The position numbers and the translations under genes were made by a program. From Eubacterium sp. (GTDB taxonomy: Bacteria > Bacillota > Clostridia > Oscillospirales > Acutalibacteraceae), in NCBI GenBank assembly GCA_022511205.1, contig JAFLRY010000011.1, positions 1-50,899 on the forward strand: a stretch of DNA of 50,899 nucleotides, in the 5' to 3' direction. The notes under the pieces were generated by a model, which saw nothing but the letters and a program-made list of their open reading frames with translations, ran no database searches and had not been told where the DNA came from. Positions 26,055 through 34,752 of this stretch are shown piece by piece (positions within the stretch are counted from its first letter, which is position 1; every line of letters starts with the position of its first letter).

Positions 26055-26091
26055 AAAACACTGCGCTGATATCTCAGGCAGTGTTTTTGAA
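26055..26091 (-). terminator. terminator of the CdaR-like regulator gene
   Basis: Perfect 10-bp stem AAAACACTGC / GCAGTGTTTT around a 13-nt loop, immediately after the stop codon, with TTTTGTGCTTT following on minus. Confidence 0.8.
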
Positions 26092-26093
26092 GC

Positions 26094-27179
26094 TTAGTAT
26101 TTAACAGGGCTTGAATTCAGATATTTATTTACCATAAGGGCTACTTTGAACACGATGGCGTCATCAAATTCCCTCAAATCAAGACCGGTGATCTTTTTGA
26201 TTTTTTCAAGTCTGTAAACAAGGGTGTTTCTGTGAACGAAAAGCTTTCGGCTCGTTTCCGAAACGTTGAGGTTATTCTCAAAAAACTTCTGGATCGTAAA
26301 CAGCGTTTCCTGATCGAGAGACTCTATGGAGCCTGACTTGAACACCTCTCTCAGGAACATATCGCAAAGAGTGGTGGGAAGCTGATAGATAAGGCGGGCA
26401 ATGCCGAGATTTTCATAGCTTACTATCGGCTGCTCCGTATCAAATACCTTGCCCACCTCAAGGGCAACCTGCGCCTCCTTAAAGGAATGGGCAAGATTCT
26501 TGATGCCCGTAACACAAGTGCCGATTCCGATCACCGCCATACAGTAGAATTCGGTAGACAGCGTGTCACATATAGAGCGGGCAAGCTTTTCAAGATCCTT
26601 CATATCAACGTTCTGGCGAACCTCTTTGATAAGAGCGATATCGGTTTCGTTTACGTTGATAACGAAATCCTTCGCCTTATCGGGGAAGAAATTCTGAATA
26701 ACATCGTAAACGGAAACATCGTTTTGCTTTACTACGCGGATTATGAAAACCACTCTCGTGGCGTCGTTATTAAAATGAAGCTCTCTGCCCTTTATGTAAA
26801 TATCACCGGGAAGGATATTGTCAAGAATAACGTTTTTAACGAAATTCGAGCGGTCAAACTTCTCATCATTATTCTGCTTGATCTGATCCATCGCTACGGC
26901 GATAATATCCGCGTAGCGCTTGCTGAGATCATCCGTTCCCTCTAAAAATACCGCATACTCCGGATGAACGGAATTGCCGAAGGCCTTATAGGTGCAACCG
27001 TCCACACAGGTCTGGATGCCCGAGAAAACCCCGGCGGAAACTACGCCCTTTCTGATCTCCCCGATCTGCCCGAGCTCAGAGCAGGCTATAACGGAACCGC
27101 TTTCATCAACTACTCCGATATTGCGGTCCATCGAATCCCTCATTTGATTGACAATGCCTTGAAATAATCTGTTTGGCAA
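26094..27179 (-). CDS. CdaR/PucR-family transcriptional regulator
   Basis: A 361-residue one-component regulator. The N-terminus (1-135) is a CdaR-type sugar-diacid-recognition sensor domain (LFQGIVNQMRDSMDRNIGVVDESGSVIACSE), the middle is GGDEF-like (about 140-280), and the C-terminal PucR-type HTH is FFENNLNVSETSRKLFVHRNTLVYRLEKIKKITGLDLRE. Founding members sense glycerate-type diacids or purines. The gene stands alone, so its target is not visible. Start is TTG at 27179, well supported by AAGGAGG 7 nt upstream. Confidence 0.88.
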   Translation of the reverse strand: MPNRLFQGIVNQMRDSMDRNIGVVDESGSVIACSELGQIGEIRKGVVSAGVFSGIQTCVDGCTYKAFGNSVHPEYAVFLEGTDDLSKRYADIIAVAMDQIKQNNDEKFDRSNFVKNVILDNILPGDIYIKGRELHFNNDATRVVFIIRVVKQNDVSVYDVIQNFFPDKAKDFVINVNETDIALIKEVRQNVDMKDLEKLARSICDTLSTEFYCMAVIGIGTCVTGIKNLAHSFKEAQVALEVGKVFDTEQPIVSYENLGIARLIYQLPTTLCDMFLREVFKSGSIESLDQETLFTIQKFFENNLNVSETSRKLFVHRNTLVYRLEKIKKITGLDLREFDDAIVFKVALMVNKYLNSSPVKY

Positions 27180-27262
27180 GAGAATTCCTCCTTAGAATAA
27201 ACTGAACGATAGGGTTGGAGAACCCTAAAACTGCACAAAGCGTTTGTTATTCTCTTGTTCAT

Positions 27263-27291
27263 ATTATACAAGACAAATAAACAATTTGCAA
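27263..27291 (-). promoter_or_regulatory. sigma-A promoter of the CdaR-like gene
   Basis: TTGCAA (27286-27291), 17 bp, TATAAT (27263-27268). The 75-nt leader contains a small hairpin AGGGTT-CTCC-AACCCT at about 27211-27226, which could influence translation. Confidence 0.8.
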
Positions 27292-27369
27292 CCATTTTGA
27301 CAAGAAAAATATTATTTTTTTGTCTATCTTGCATAAAGTGTGTTTTTTGTGAGTAAAAACTACAATATA

Positions 27370-27397
27370 TAGTGTTGTCGCATTTTATAAAACACTA
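27370..27397 (-). terminator. weak hairpin after the pseudouridine synthase gene
   Basis: TAGTGTT / AACACTA 7-bp arms with a 14-nt loop. On minus, TATATTGTAGTTTTT follows. The only terminator candidate for the FHA-to-pseudouridine-synthase operon. Confidence 0.35.
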
Positions 27398-27414
27398 CAT
27401 TTCTTTGGAGGAAA

Positions 27415-28137
27415 TTATCGTAAATTGTTTTGATTTATCGAATCCACTTCGCTTTCGTCAAGATATCTGCATTCTCCGGGGGCAAGAGCCTCGTCAAGAT
27501 AAAGCCCGCCCATTCGTATTCTTTTGAGTTCAAGAACCTCGATCGAAAACTTTTTGAACATTCTCTTTATCTGGTGATACATCCCCTGGCGTATGGTGAC
27601 TCTCGCGGTTTTGTGATCGCCGTTCACCGCCTCCAGCCCCGCGGGCAGACACTCATCTTCTCCTATTGTTACACCCTGAGCGAAAGCGCCGATCAGTTCA
27701 TCATCAAAGGGCTTATCAAGGTTTGCGATATACTCTTTTTCAACGTGATTTTTGGGGCTGAGTATCCTGTGGGCAAATTCTCCGTCATCCGTTATAAGCA
27801 CGAAGCCCGTTGTGTTTTTATCGAGTCTTCCGGCGGGGAACAGATTTTTTCTTTTCATTTCCTCCGGCAGGATATCTATAACGGTTTTCTCAGCGGTTTT
27901 TCGCCCGTCCGTTGAGGAGATAACGCCCTTCGGCTTGTTCATCATTATATAGACGAGCTTGCGGAGCTTAATTTCTCTGCCGTCAACGCTGAGTATATCT
28001 TTTTCCTCATCCAGCTTATCGTTGAACGACTTAACGGGCAGACCGTTTAAAACGACTCTGCCCTGTTTTATAAGCGTTTTCGCTTCGCTTCTGCCGATAT
28101 TCAGTTCTCTTGAAATAACTTTGTCTATTCTTTCCAT
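27415..28137 (-). CDS. ribosomal pseudouridine synthase, RsuA/RluB family
   Basis: A 240-residue rRNA modification enzyme: N-terminal S4 RNA-binding domain (RIDKVISRELNIGRSEAKTLIKQGRVVLNG) then the catalytic domain with GRLDKNTTG, where the Asp is the nucleophile. Whether it modifies 16S or 23S rRNA cannot be told. ATG 28137 was chosen because the family starts close to xRIDKxI. A GTG four codons earlier is possible; neither has a strong ribosome site. It is 57 bp after the DUF4830 gene. Confidence 0.9.
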   Translation of the reverse strand: MERIDKVISRELNIGRSEAKTLIKQGRVVLNGLPVKSFNDKLDEEKDILSVDGREIKLRKLVYIMMNKPKGVISSTDGRKTAEKTVIDILPEEMKRKNLFPAGRLDKNTTGFVLITDDGEFAHRILSPKNHVEKEYIANLDKPFDDELIGAFAQGVTIGEDECLPAGLEAVNGDHKTARVTIRQGMYHQIKRMFKKFSIEVLELKRIRMGGLYLDEALAPGECRYLDESEVDSINQNNLR

Positions 28138-28194
28138 TTTTTGATCCACGCAAGCCTATACACGCATATGGCTCAAACTTGCCGTTTATCCATT

Positions 28195-28665
28195 CTAACG
28201 TTTTTGAAGCCCCTGCATAAAGCCGTCCGACGCGGAGGTGGAGCAAATGTCACCGCCGATAAGCACGTTTTCACAAACGAGAAGATTCGCGAAAATACAA
28301 TCTCTGTTTTCGTATCCGCTGAAATTCGTTATGTTGTAGGTATATACGGTGACCTCCTGCCCCTTATACGGCTCCAAATCAAAGCCCTGCGCCTTTTGAA
28401 TTTCGTTGTAGCGTGTGTAAACGTCGTTGAATTCAGCGGGGATCTTGACCTGCTTTTCGGTGCAGTCGGTATTAAACTCCCAACCCATGGAGGTCAAATA
28501 TTCCTCTCTTTGTGAATTCGTTTCAAGCGTTACGGTACTCATAACCTTTTCGCTGCTTTTGATATGGTTGGCGGCAAAGGTTATGACGATTACGAGCACC
28601 CCCGTCAAAACAAGAATAAGCCCGAAAATCGTTTTCGGCTTTAATCTTAAAGTCAGCATTTTCAT
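28195..28665 (-). CDS. DUF4830 family membrane-anchored protein
   Basis: A 156-residue protein with one N-terminal helix (about 11-33) and an external domain. I recognise the DUF4830 pattern: EEYLTSMGWEFN, RYNEIQKAQGFDLEPYKGQEVTVYTYNITNF, and a final LLVCENVLIGGDICS...GFMQGL. Function unknown. AGGTGG precedes ATG 28665. It lies between hflX and the pseudouridine synthase gene, probably co-transcribed with them. A weak TATAAG at about 28700 could be a secondary promoter. Confidence 0.75.
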   Translation of the reverse strand: MKMLTLRLKPKTIFGLILVLTGVLVIVITFAANHIKSSEKVMSTVTLETNSQREEYLTSMGWEFNTDCTEKQVKIPAEFNDVYTRYNEIQKAQGFDLEPYKGQEVTVYTYNITNFSGYENRDCIFANLLVCENVLIGGDICSTSASDGFMQGLQKR

Positions 28666-28731
28666 AAAACCACCTCATAGTGATATTTATGAAGCGCTTA
28701 TATAAAATATAACTAATTATGAAAGGGCTTT

Positions 28732-29991
28732 CTATTTCTTGTTTTCAACTATGAATTCTCTTATCCCGTCAAGATACGATATCTCGGCAACGGCGGTAAC
28801 TTTTATTCCGTCGTCCGTATATTCCTCGCTCTCAACGATGCCGTGATTTCTCAGCTCGTTAACGATTTTGAAATGAGAAAACGGGAGAAGCAGAGTTACC
28901 CTTTTTCTCGTTATCGGCAGAGCCTTTGATATTTCCTCAAGAAGCTCTCCAATGCCGTAGCCCGTTGCCGCGCTTATGCGAACGCTTCTTCCCAAAAGCG
29001 GAAAATCCAGCATATCGGGCACGAGATCACATTTATTCAGCACGTTGATCACGGGCTTACCGTCACAGCCAAGAGATGAGAGCAGATCGTTCGTCACCTT
29101 GATATGCTCGGCGCATTCCTCGCTTGACGCATCGCAAACGTTCAGTATAACATCCGCCCACAGCGCCTCCTCAAGGGTGGATTTAAACGCCTCAACAAGC
29201 TGATGCGGAAGCCTACGAACAAGACCGACCGTGTCCACCAGCATAACCTGCCGTCCGTCAGGCAAGGTCAAGCGCCTTGCGGTTGGATCAAGGGTGGCAA
29301 AAAGCTTGTTTTCCTCCAAAACGCCCGCGGCGGTGAGCCTGTTCATAAGGGTTGATTTGCCCACGTTGGTATAGCCGACGATGGCGATCGCCTCCACGCC
29401 GTTTTTCTGCCGGCGCTTGTGCATAGCCTGCCTGCGCTTTTCTATCTTTTCAAGGCTTTCGTTGAGATACTCTATTCTTCTGCGGATATGCCGCCTGTCC
29501 GATTCAAGCTTCGTTTCGCCGGGACCCCTCGTTCCGATTCCGCCGCCGAGCCTTGAAAGGCTTTTTCCCTGACCGGTAAGCCGCGGAAGAGAGTATTTGA
29601 GCTGAGCAAGCTCAACCTGGATCTTTCCCTCTGACGAACGCGCCCGTTTGGCGAATATATCGAGGATTAGGGTAGTTCTGTCAACCACCTTAACGCCTGC
29701 CGCATCCTCAATATTCTTTACCTGAACAGGCGAAAGCTCCGAATCGGCGATGATTATATCAATCTCGTTCGATTGGCAGAACGCGGCTATCTCCGCAAGC
29801 CTGCCCAGCCCAACGAATGAGGAAACGGACGGTGTATCCCTTTTCTGGAGCATTATTCCAAGCACCTCCGCCCCCGCCGTGTCCGCAAGCTCCGCCAGCT
29901 CCGAAACGGAAGCCTCCGCGTCAAACTCGCCGGTGTCAACGGAGATGAGAAGCGCTTTTTCTTTTATTTCTTTATAATTATTTTCGTTCAT
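28732..29991 (-). CDS. hflX: ribosome-associated GTPase HflX
   Basis: A 419-residue GTPase that splits stalled or heat-damaged ribosomes. N-terminal HflX domain (VDTGEFDAEASVSELAELADTAGA-type start), a helical linker with RLGGGIGTRGPGETKLESDRR, then the G domain: GYTNVGKST (G1), DPTARRL, DTVGLVRRLP (G3), NKCD (G4). Short C-terminal domain. ATG overlaps the stop of the PBP gene (ATGA). Confidence 0.95.
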   Translation of the reverse strand: MNENNYKEIKEKALLISVDTGEFDAEASVSELAELADTAGAEVLGIMLQKRDTPSVSSFVGLGRLAEIAAFCQSNEIDIIIADSELSPVQVKNIEDAAGVKVVDRTTLILDIFAKRARSSEGKIQVELAQLKYSLPRLTGQGKSLSRLGGGIGTRGPGETKLESDRRHIRRRIEYLNESLEKIEKRRQAMHKRRQKNGVEAIAIVGYTNVGKSTLMNRLTAAGVLEENKLFATLDPTARRLTLPDGRQVMLVDTVGLVRRLPHQLVEAFKSTLEEALWADVILNVCDASSEECAEHIKVTNDLLSSLGCDGKPVINVLNKCDLVPDMLDFPLLGRSVRISAATGYGIGELLEEISKALPITRKRVTLLLPFSHFKIVNELRNHGIVESEEYTDDGIKVTAVAEISYLDGIREFIVENKK

Positions 29992-31394
29992 GAATTACTG
30001 TCCTGTTTAACTATCGCCTGAAGCACCTTGTTTGCCATAGGGCCAGCTGTTCCCGAGCCTGAATTGCCGTGCTCGGCAACTACTACGAAGGCGTAAGGAT
30101 GCTCCTCATCGTCCATAAAACCAACAAACCATGCGGTGTTATGGGTTTCTATCTTATCTATCTGCGCTGTGCCTGACTTTGCGCAGAGGTTGAGACCTTT
30201 ATATTTTGAATCTCCATACTGCTGCTTAACGTTATTTCTCATAAGCTCCTTCATTACCGCCGCCGTATCCGCGCTCAGAAGCTGAGTTTCATCGGAAGCA
30301 AAGGTGATACCAAGCTTCTGGCCCACCTGATTTGAAAAATCGTCTACGAGATTGAAGGATATCGCCTTGCCGTCATTGGCAATGGCGCACATCAGCCTGA
30401 GCATTGAAGCGGGATTTACAAGGGTCTGCCCCTGACCTACTCCCGTCCAGCCGACTAAGGTATCGGCATCGCCGTTTTCAAGATAAAATCTGCCCTTCGT
30501 TGAAGAGATCTTTCCGCTGACGGAAACGGAGGATGTAAGCCCCAGCCTCTCAGCGGTGGATTTCAGCTCATCAGCGCCCAATTCAATGGCAAGCTCAGCA
30601 AAGGCGGAGTTGCAGCTTTTCGCCAGCGCCTGCTTAAAGGTCACTTTTCCGTGGCGGGAATTACAGATGATGTTATCCTCTTTTATTCCGTCAACGTCAA
30701 GTATCCTGTTGCAGCGCCAGCTTCTGTCCAAAACCTCCGTGCCGAGCTTTTCAATGGCGCAAATGGAGGTGACAAGCTTAAAGGTTGAACCGGGAGTGTA
30801 AAGCCCCGAAAGGAAGCGGTTTATATAAACACCCTCGTATTTGTCCGAGGTCAGGATATCGCTCGGAACGTTATTAACGTCATACGTGGGGGTGGACACC
30901 ATGCAGATGATATCCCCCGTTTTGTAGTTCACCACGGCTATAGTGCCCTTATGATTTCCGAGAGCGTCATAGGCGATCTCGTTTATTCCCGAATCTATAG
31001 TCAGCTTAACGTCATTTCCCTGGCCGTAGCGCTCAATATCATAAACACCCGTCAGCAGATTATAGCCCACCAGCTCGGATTCAAAGGCGGATTGCACACC
31101 TGTGGCGATAAAGCTTCGCATATCTCCCACAACGTGAAGATTTGCCATTCGCGTTTGTCTGTTTGAGTTATAGACGCGTTCTCCGTCCACCGTTTCAACC
31201 AGCACCACTCCGTCGCGGTCGGTTATTTTGCCCGCCGCGATGAGCTTTCCGTCTCTGAAAACGTGGGCGTTATAGGATTTCATTACCCACACGTCGCCGT
31301 CTGTGATAAGGCTTGCGGTCATAAAGACAAGCCCGCCTATAAAAAGAACGCAAAGTATCCAGAGGAAAATCCCTCTTCTCGTTATCATTTTCAT
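29988..31394 (-). CDS. class B penicillin-binding protein (PbpA-like transpeptidase)
   Basis: A 468-residue peptidoglycan transpeptidase with one N-terminal membrane helix (about 8-31), a small dimerisation module and the transpeptidase domain. Active-site motifs: S203-x-x-K206 (GSTFK), S260-C-N, and K406-S-G-T. The N-terminal domain is short, as in mycobacterial PbpA, and there are no PASTA repeats. Coupled (ATGA) to the SEDS gene upstream, which is the usual glycosyltransferase partner. Likely to act in septal or elongation wall synthesis. Confidence 0.94.
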   Translation of the reverse strand: MKMITRRGIFLWILCVLFIGGLVFMTASLITDGDVWVMKSYNAHVFRDGKLIAAGKITDRDGVVLVETVDGERVYNSNRQTRMANLHVVGDMRSFIATGVQSAFESELVGYNLLTGVYDIERYGQGNDVKLTIDSGINEIAYDALGNHKGTIAVVNYKTGDIICMVSTPTYDVNNVPSDILTSDKYEGVYINRFLSGLYTPGSTFKLVTSICAIEKLGTEVLDRSWRCNRILDVDGIKEDNIICNSRHGKVTFKQALAKSCNSAFAELAIELGADELKSTAERLGLTSSVSVSGKISSTKGRFYLENGDADTLVGWTGVGQGQTLVNPASMLRLMCAIANDGKAISFNLVDDFSNQVGQKLGITFASDETQLLSADTAAVMKELMRNNVKQQYGDSKYKGLNLCAKSGTAQIDKIETHNTAWFVGFMDDEEHPYAFVVVAEHGNSGSGTAGPMANKVLQAIVKQDSNS

Positions 31395-32665
31395 TTCTTC
31401 TTCGCACCTCCAAGGTAGTTATAGGTGCGCACATCTGACGCCTTTATATACGCCAGCACCGCCCAGCAGCACATCATTGAGGAGCCGCCCTGGCTGACGA
31501 AGGGGAGCGTTACGCCTGTAAGCGGCAGCACGTCGGTTATTCCGAAGATATTCAGCGCCGTCTGGAAAAGCAGCATTCCCGCGCCCGCAACGGCCACGAT
31601 GGAGTAAAAGGTGGAACGCGCAGCTATGGAATTTATAAGCGCCGAGATAGCGATCGCCACGAACATCAGCACGATGATAACGCCGAAAATAAAGCCCCAC
31701 TCCTCGCAGATCACACCGAAAATAAGATCGGTGGTGGAGGCAAAAACCCTTCTTGTGTTTCCGTTTCCGATACCGAGCCCAAGCAAGCCGCCGGAAGCAA
31801 GACCTATCAGCGTTCTCGTTTGCTGATAGCCGCTGGCGTTGTAAAAATCCTTTTCCCAGATATGCCGGTAAACGGAAAATCGCGCCATAACGTAGGAACG
31901 GTATTTCAGCACGATTCCCGCGCCAAGCACGGCGGAGGCAATAGCAAGGATTATCGTTTTAATGTCTCCCGAGGTCATAAAGGCGATTATGAGGAACGTA
32001 ACGAAAAAGATAAGCGCCGTTCCGAAGTCCTTTATAAGTATAAGCGTTCCCACGCAGGCAACGGAAAAGCCTATATAGGCAAAAATATTTTTGCTGGTCT
32101 GTATTTTTTCCAGCGTGGCCGCCCCAACGAAAATAAACGCTATCTTAACGAATTCCGAGGGCTGGAAGGTTATTCCGTTTTCGCCGCCTATGGTTATCCA
32201 GTTTCTCGCTCCGTTGGTGGTTCTCGCAATAGCAAGGTTTATTATAAGAAGCAGTATCGCGCCTGCCGCAACGGGTAGCCTCAGCTTCATGCAAAGATCA
32301 ACATTCCCCAGTAGAAACACCATAAAAACGTAGATAAGGATTCCCGCAAGTATCATAAAATACTGCTTGAAAGCCGCGTTTGCCGAGACGGAGCCGATAA
32401 CGGAAATTCCCGTTGAGCACAGGAAAAAGGCAATAAGCTCCAGCTCAAAATTTCTTCTGTGGAGCAAAGTATAAAACGTAAAGAGATAAACCCACTCCGT
32501 AGCGATAAAAAGTGCCATGGCGGTGATAACCTTCATCTCAAAGGTCTCACCGGAAGCCGCGGAGCAAAACGCAGTTACAACCTGAAAAACCGTCATAAGC
32601 GCCAGCATCGCAAAGTTATTTATCGGCCTTATTTTCGGAAGCTTTTTCACGCTTTCCCTATCCAT
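31391..32665 (-). CDS. SEDS-family peptidoglycan glycosyltransferase (FtsW/RodA)
   Basis: A 424-residue protein with about ten membrane helices that polymerises lipid II. Signature elements: NGARNWITIGG...FQPSEFVKIAFIF, DFGTALIFFVTFL, GLGIGNG, DLIFGVICEEWGFI, and C-terminal LPLTGVTLPFVSQGGSSM. It cannot be decided from sequence whether it is FtsW, RodA or a third paralogue. GAGGTG precedes ATG 32665. Sandwiched between an FHA protein and its PBP partner. Confidence 0.94.
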   Translation of the reverse strand: MDRESVKKLPKIRPINNFAMLALMTVFQVVTAFCSAASGETFEMKVITAMALFIATEWVYLFTFYTLLHRRNFELELIAFFLCSTGISVIGSVSANAAFKQYFMILAGILIYVFMVFLLGNVDLCMKLRLPVAAGAILLLIINLAIARTTNGARNWITIGGENGITFQPSEFVKIAFIFVGAATLEKIQTSKNIFAYIGFSVACVGTLILIKDFGTALIFFVTFLIIAFMTSGDIKTIILAIASAVLGAGIVLKYRSYVMARFSVYRHIWEKDFYNASGYQQTRTLIGLASGGLLGLGIGNGNTRRVFASTTDLIFGVICEEWGFIFGVIIVLMFVAIAISALINSIAARSTFYSIVAVAGAGMLLFQTALNIFGITDVLPLTGVTLPFVSQGGSSMMCCWAVLAYIKASDVRTYNYLGGAKKK

Positions 32666-32675
32666 TTTTTACACC

Positions 32676-33425
32676 TCACTTTTCGTAGAATACGAACACC
32701 TTGTCTCCAAAGGTGATCATATCCTCGTCAAAAATCAGCTGCGGCTGAGTGATATATCTGCCGTTTAGCTTCGTGCCGTTATGGCTGTCAAGATCAGAAA
32801 GCGCCCAGCCCCTCGTGGTTTGATGTATCCTTGCGTGCCTTCCGGAAACGGTGTTTGAAAGTATCTGGATATCACAGCCGTCCTCTCTGCCGATAAGCAC
32901 GTCCTTTTTCTTGAGATATACGGGTCGGTGGCTCTTAACGTCCACCAAAACCGCATAGGCAACGATTCTGTTGTTGCTCTGGGTTTGGGTTCTGATCTGG
33001 CGCTTCATTTCGCCCGAAAGCGCCTCGGCGCACTGGAAAACGAGGGGGATTTCGCCGATTTCAATAACGTCGCCGTCGTTCAGCGCCGCTCTTCCCTCTA
33101 TCTTATTGCCGTTTATCAAAATGCCGTTTTTTGAAAACGTATCCGTGATTATCCACTCGTTTCTCTTTTTCGCTATAACAGCGTGAAAACGCGAAACGGT
33201 GGGCATGGGTAAAACTACATCGTTTGCTTTTGATTTTCCTATAGACGTCTCCCAGTGATTTATATCGATCACGGAGCCGCTGTTTTTATCGGTAAGCTGC
33301 GCCATTTTGTGTATTCTCGGCCTGTTTCTGATAAGCGAGATCGCGCAGGTGGAGGCTACTATTAATGCCACGATGGGAAAAACGTATCTCATAAGAGATG
33401 TGATCACCGTCATTATATTTTCCAA
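32676..33425 (-). CDS. membrane-anchored protein with two FHA domains
   Basis: A 249-residue protein: one N-terminal helix (about 8-28), FHA domain 1 (about 45-130: TSIGKSKANDVVLPMPTVSRFHAVI...KNGILINGNKI) and FHA domain 2 (about 165-249: IGREDGCDIQILSNTVSGRHARI...HNGTKLNGRYI). Both keep the Ser/Arg-His and Asn-Gly residues used to bind phosphothreonine. Start at TTG 33425 is favoured because AAAGGAG lies 8 nt upstream; the GTG at 33434 touches that site. It probably recruits phosphorylated wall-synthesis regulators to FtsW/PBP. Confidence 0.88.
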   Translation of the reverse strand: MENIMTVITSLMRYVFPIVALIVASTCAISLIRNRPRIHKMAQLTDKNSGSVIDINHWETSIGKSKANDVVLPMPTVSRFHAVIAKKRNEWIITDTFSKNGILINGNKIEGRAALNDGDVIEIGEIPLVFQCAEALSGEMKRQIRTQTQSNNRIVAYAVLVDVKSHRPVYLKKKDVLIGREDGCDIQILSNTVSGRHARIHQTTRGWALSDLDSHNGTKLNGRYITQPQLIFDEDMITFGDKVFVFYEK

Positions 33426-33473
33426 AACGGACACTCCTTTCCATTTTAAAATTAAATGCTTAATATATTACTT

Positions 33474-33502
33474 AGAATATATTTTCAAAATGCAAATGTC
33501 AA
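33474..33502 (-). promoter_or_regulatory. sigma-A promoter of the FHA-FtsW-PBP operon
   Basis: TTGACA (33497-33502), 17 bp, TATTCT (33474-33479). Back-to-back with the galM promoter; the two -35 boxes are 7 bp apart. Confidence 0.8.
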
Positions 33503-33509
33503 GATTCTA

Positions 33510-33538
33510 TTGAATTTGTTAATAATTCGGTTTATACT
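33510..33538 (+). promoter_or_regulatory. sigma-A promoter of galM
   Basis: TTGAAT (33510-33515), 17 bp, TATACT (33533-33538). Leader of about 30 nt with AAAGGTAAG before the start. Confidence 0.75.
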
Positions 33539-33576
33539 CAAATTAACAATATATTTATGAAAGGTAAGTATTTATT

Positions 33577-34632
33577 ATGAGTATAGCAAAAACCTTTTTC
33601 GGAAATTTGCCGAACGGTGACGGAGTTGATCTCTACACTATCACGAATAAAAACGGATCAAGCGTTTCGCTGATGACCCTCGGCGGCGGAATCCAGGCAT
33701 TAAAAGTACCGGACAGAAACGGCGAGCTTGCGGACGTTGTTCTCGGCTTTGACGATCCCGTTCATTATCTCAACACCGATCTCGGCTATCAGGGGCTACT
33801 CGTGGGCAGAGTCGCCAACAGAATCAGAGACGCTAAATTTTCCATTGACGGCGTTGAATACCACCTGCCTGCAAATCAAGGCACTTGGACGCTACACGGC
33901 GGCGGACGCTTCAGCTTCACAAATTGGGAGGTTGAGGAAGCCACCGATAATTCCGTAACCTTCAAAAAGTTCTCCCCGGATATGGAGGACGGCTTTCCCG
34001 GCAATTTCACCCTCACTGTGAAATATATATTCACAGATGAGGACGTGCTTCGTCTTGAATACACTGTTTTGAGCGACAAAAAGACTGCCGCCAATCCCAC
34101 GAATCACGCTTATTTCAATCTGTCCGGAAAGAGCGAAGGCACTATTGAAAACCATTACCTCAAGATCAACGCCGATCATTTCACAGAGACCGATTCCGAT
34201 CAGCTTCCCACGGGAGAGCTTGGCGAAGTTAAGGGTACGATGATGGATTTCAACGATCTCCATAAGATAGGTGATAAGATAGACGAGCCCTTCCGCGCGA
34301 TCATAGACGGCATAGGCTACGACAACAACTACTGCCTCAACAAAGCTCCCCGCGATTTCACTCAGGCGGCGGTGCTTTACGATGAGGAAAGCGGCAGAAA
34401 AATGGAGGTTTACACCGATCTTCCCGGTGTTCAGCTCTATTGCGGCGGCTGGCTTGCCAAAGAGGGAAATCCCGGCAAGGGCGACAGCAAGGTCATCTTC
34501 AGACGCGGCGTTGCCCTTGAGACTCAGTTTTATCCGGACAGCGTCAATTTCCCTGATAAATTTCCCTTCTCCTACGCAATGCCCGGTGAGGAATTTAAAA
34601 CCGTAACGGAATTCAGATTTTCCGCTGAATAA
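33577..34632 (+). CDS. galM: aldose 1-epimerase (mutarotase)
   Basis: A 351-residue beta-sandwich enzyme interconverting alpha and beta anomers of aldoses such as galactose. Motifs: N-terminal GSSVSLMTLGGGIQALKVPDR, VGRVANRI, a WTLHGG segment (His), and NPTNHAYFNLSG (catalytic His), with a late Glu (VALETQFYPDS) as base. ATG 33577 is the family start. It stands alone, with no sugar operon beside it. Confidence 0.95.
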   Translation: MSIAKTFFGNLPNGDGVDLYTITNKNGSSVSLMTLGGGIQALKVPDRNGELADVVLGFDDPVHYLNTDLGYQGLLVGRVANRIRDAKFSIDGVEYHLPANQGTWTLHGGGRFSFTNWEVEEATDNSVTFKKFSPDMEDGFPGNFTLTVKYIFTDEDVLRLEYTVLSDKKTAANPTNHAYFNLSGKSEGTIENHYLKINADHFTETDSDQLPTGELGEVKGTMMDFNDLHKIGDKIDEPFRAIIDGIGYDNNYCLNKAPRDFTQAAVLYDEESGRKMEVYTDLPGVQLYCGGWLAKEGNPGKGDSKVIFRRGVALETQFYPDSVNFPDKFPFSYAMPGEEFKTVTEFRFSAE

Positions 34633-34641
34633 GGGCCAAAT

Positions 34642-34670
34642 CAAAGTCGCAACCAATAGTTGCGGCTTTG
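34642..34670. repeat. hairpin after galM; shares TCGCAAC with the next promoter region
   Basis: CAAAG-t-CGCAAC / GTTGCG-g-CTTTG, 12 pairs with one G-U, loop CAATA, but followed by AAAAATG rather than a U-run. A second TCGCAAC(T)GATA lies at about 34721-34732, before the XRE gene. It could be a poor galM terminator or part of an operator pair. Confidence 0.45.
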
Positions 34671-34752
34671 AAAAATGAAAAATCATCAATTGGAAATCAA
34701 AGTTTGTAGCAATTTTTTCTCGCAACTGATAAAATTTAGATGAGGTGATAAG

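Noticed and set aside
27400-27425. Strong plus-strand Shine-Dalgarno TTTGGAGGAAATT
   Set aside because: No start codon with an open frame follows; it lies at the 3' end of the minus-strand pseudouridine synthase gene.
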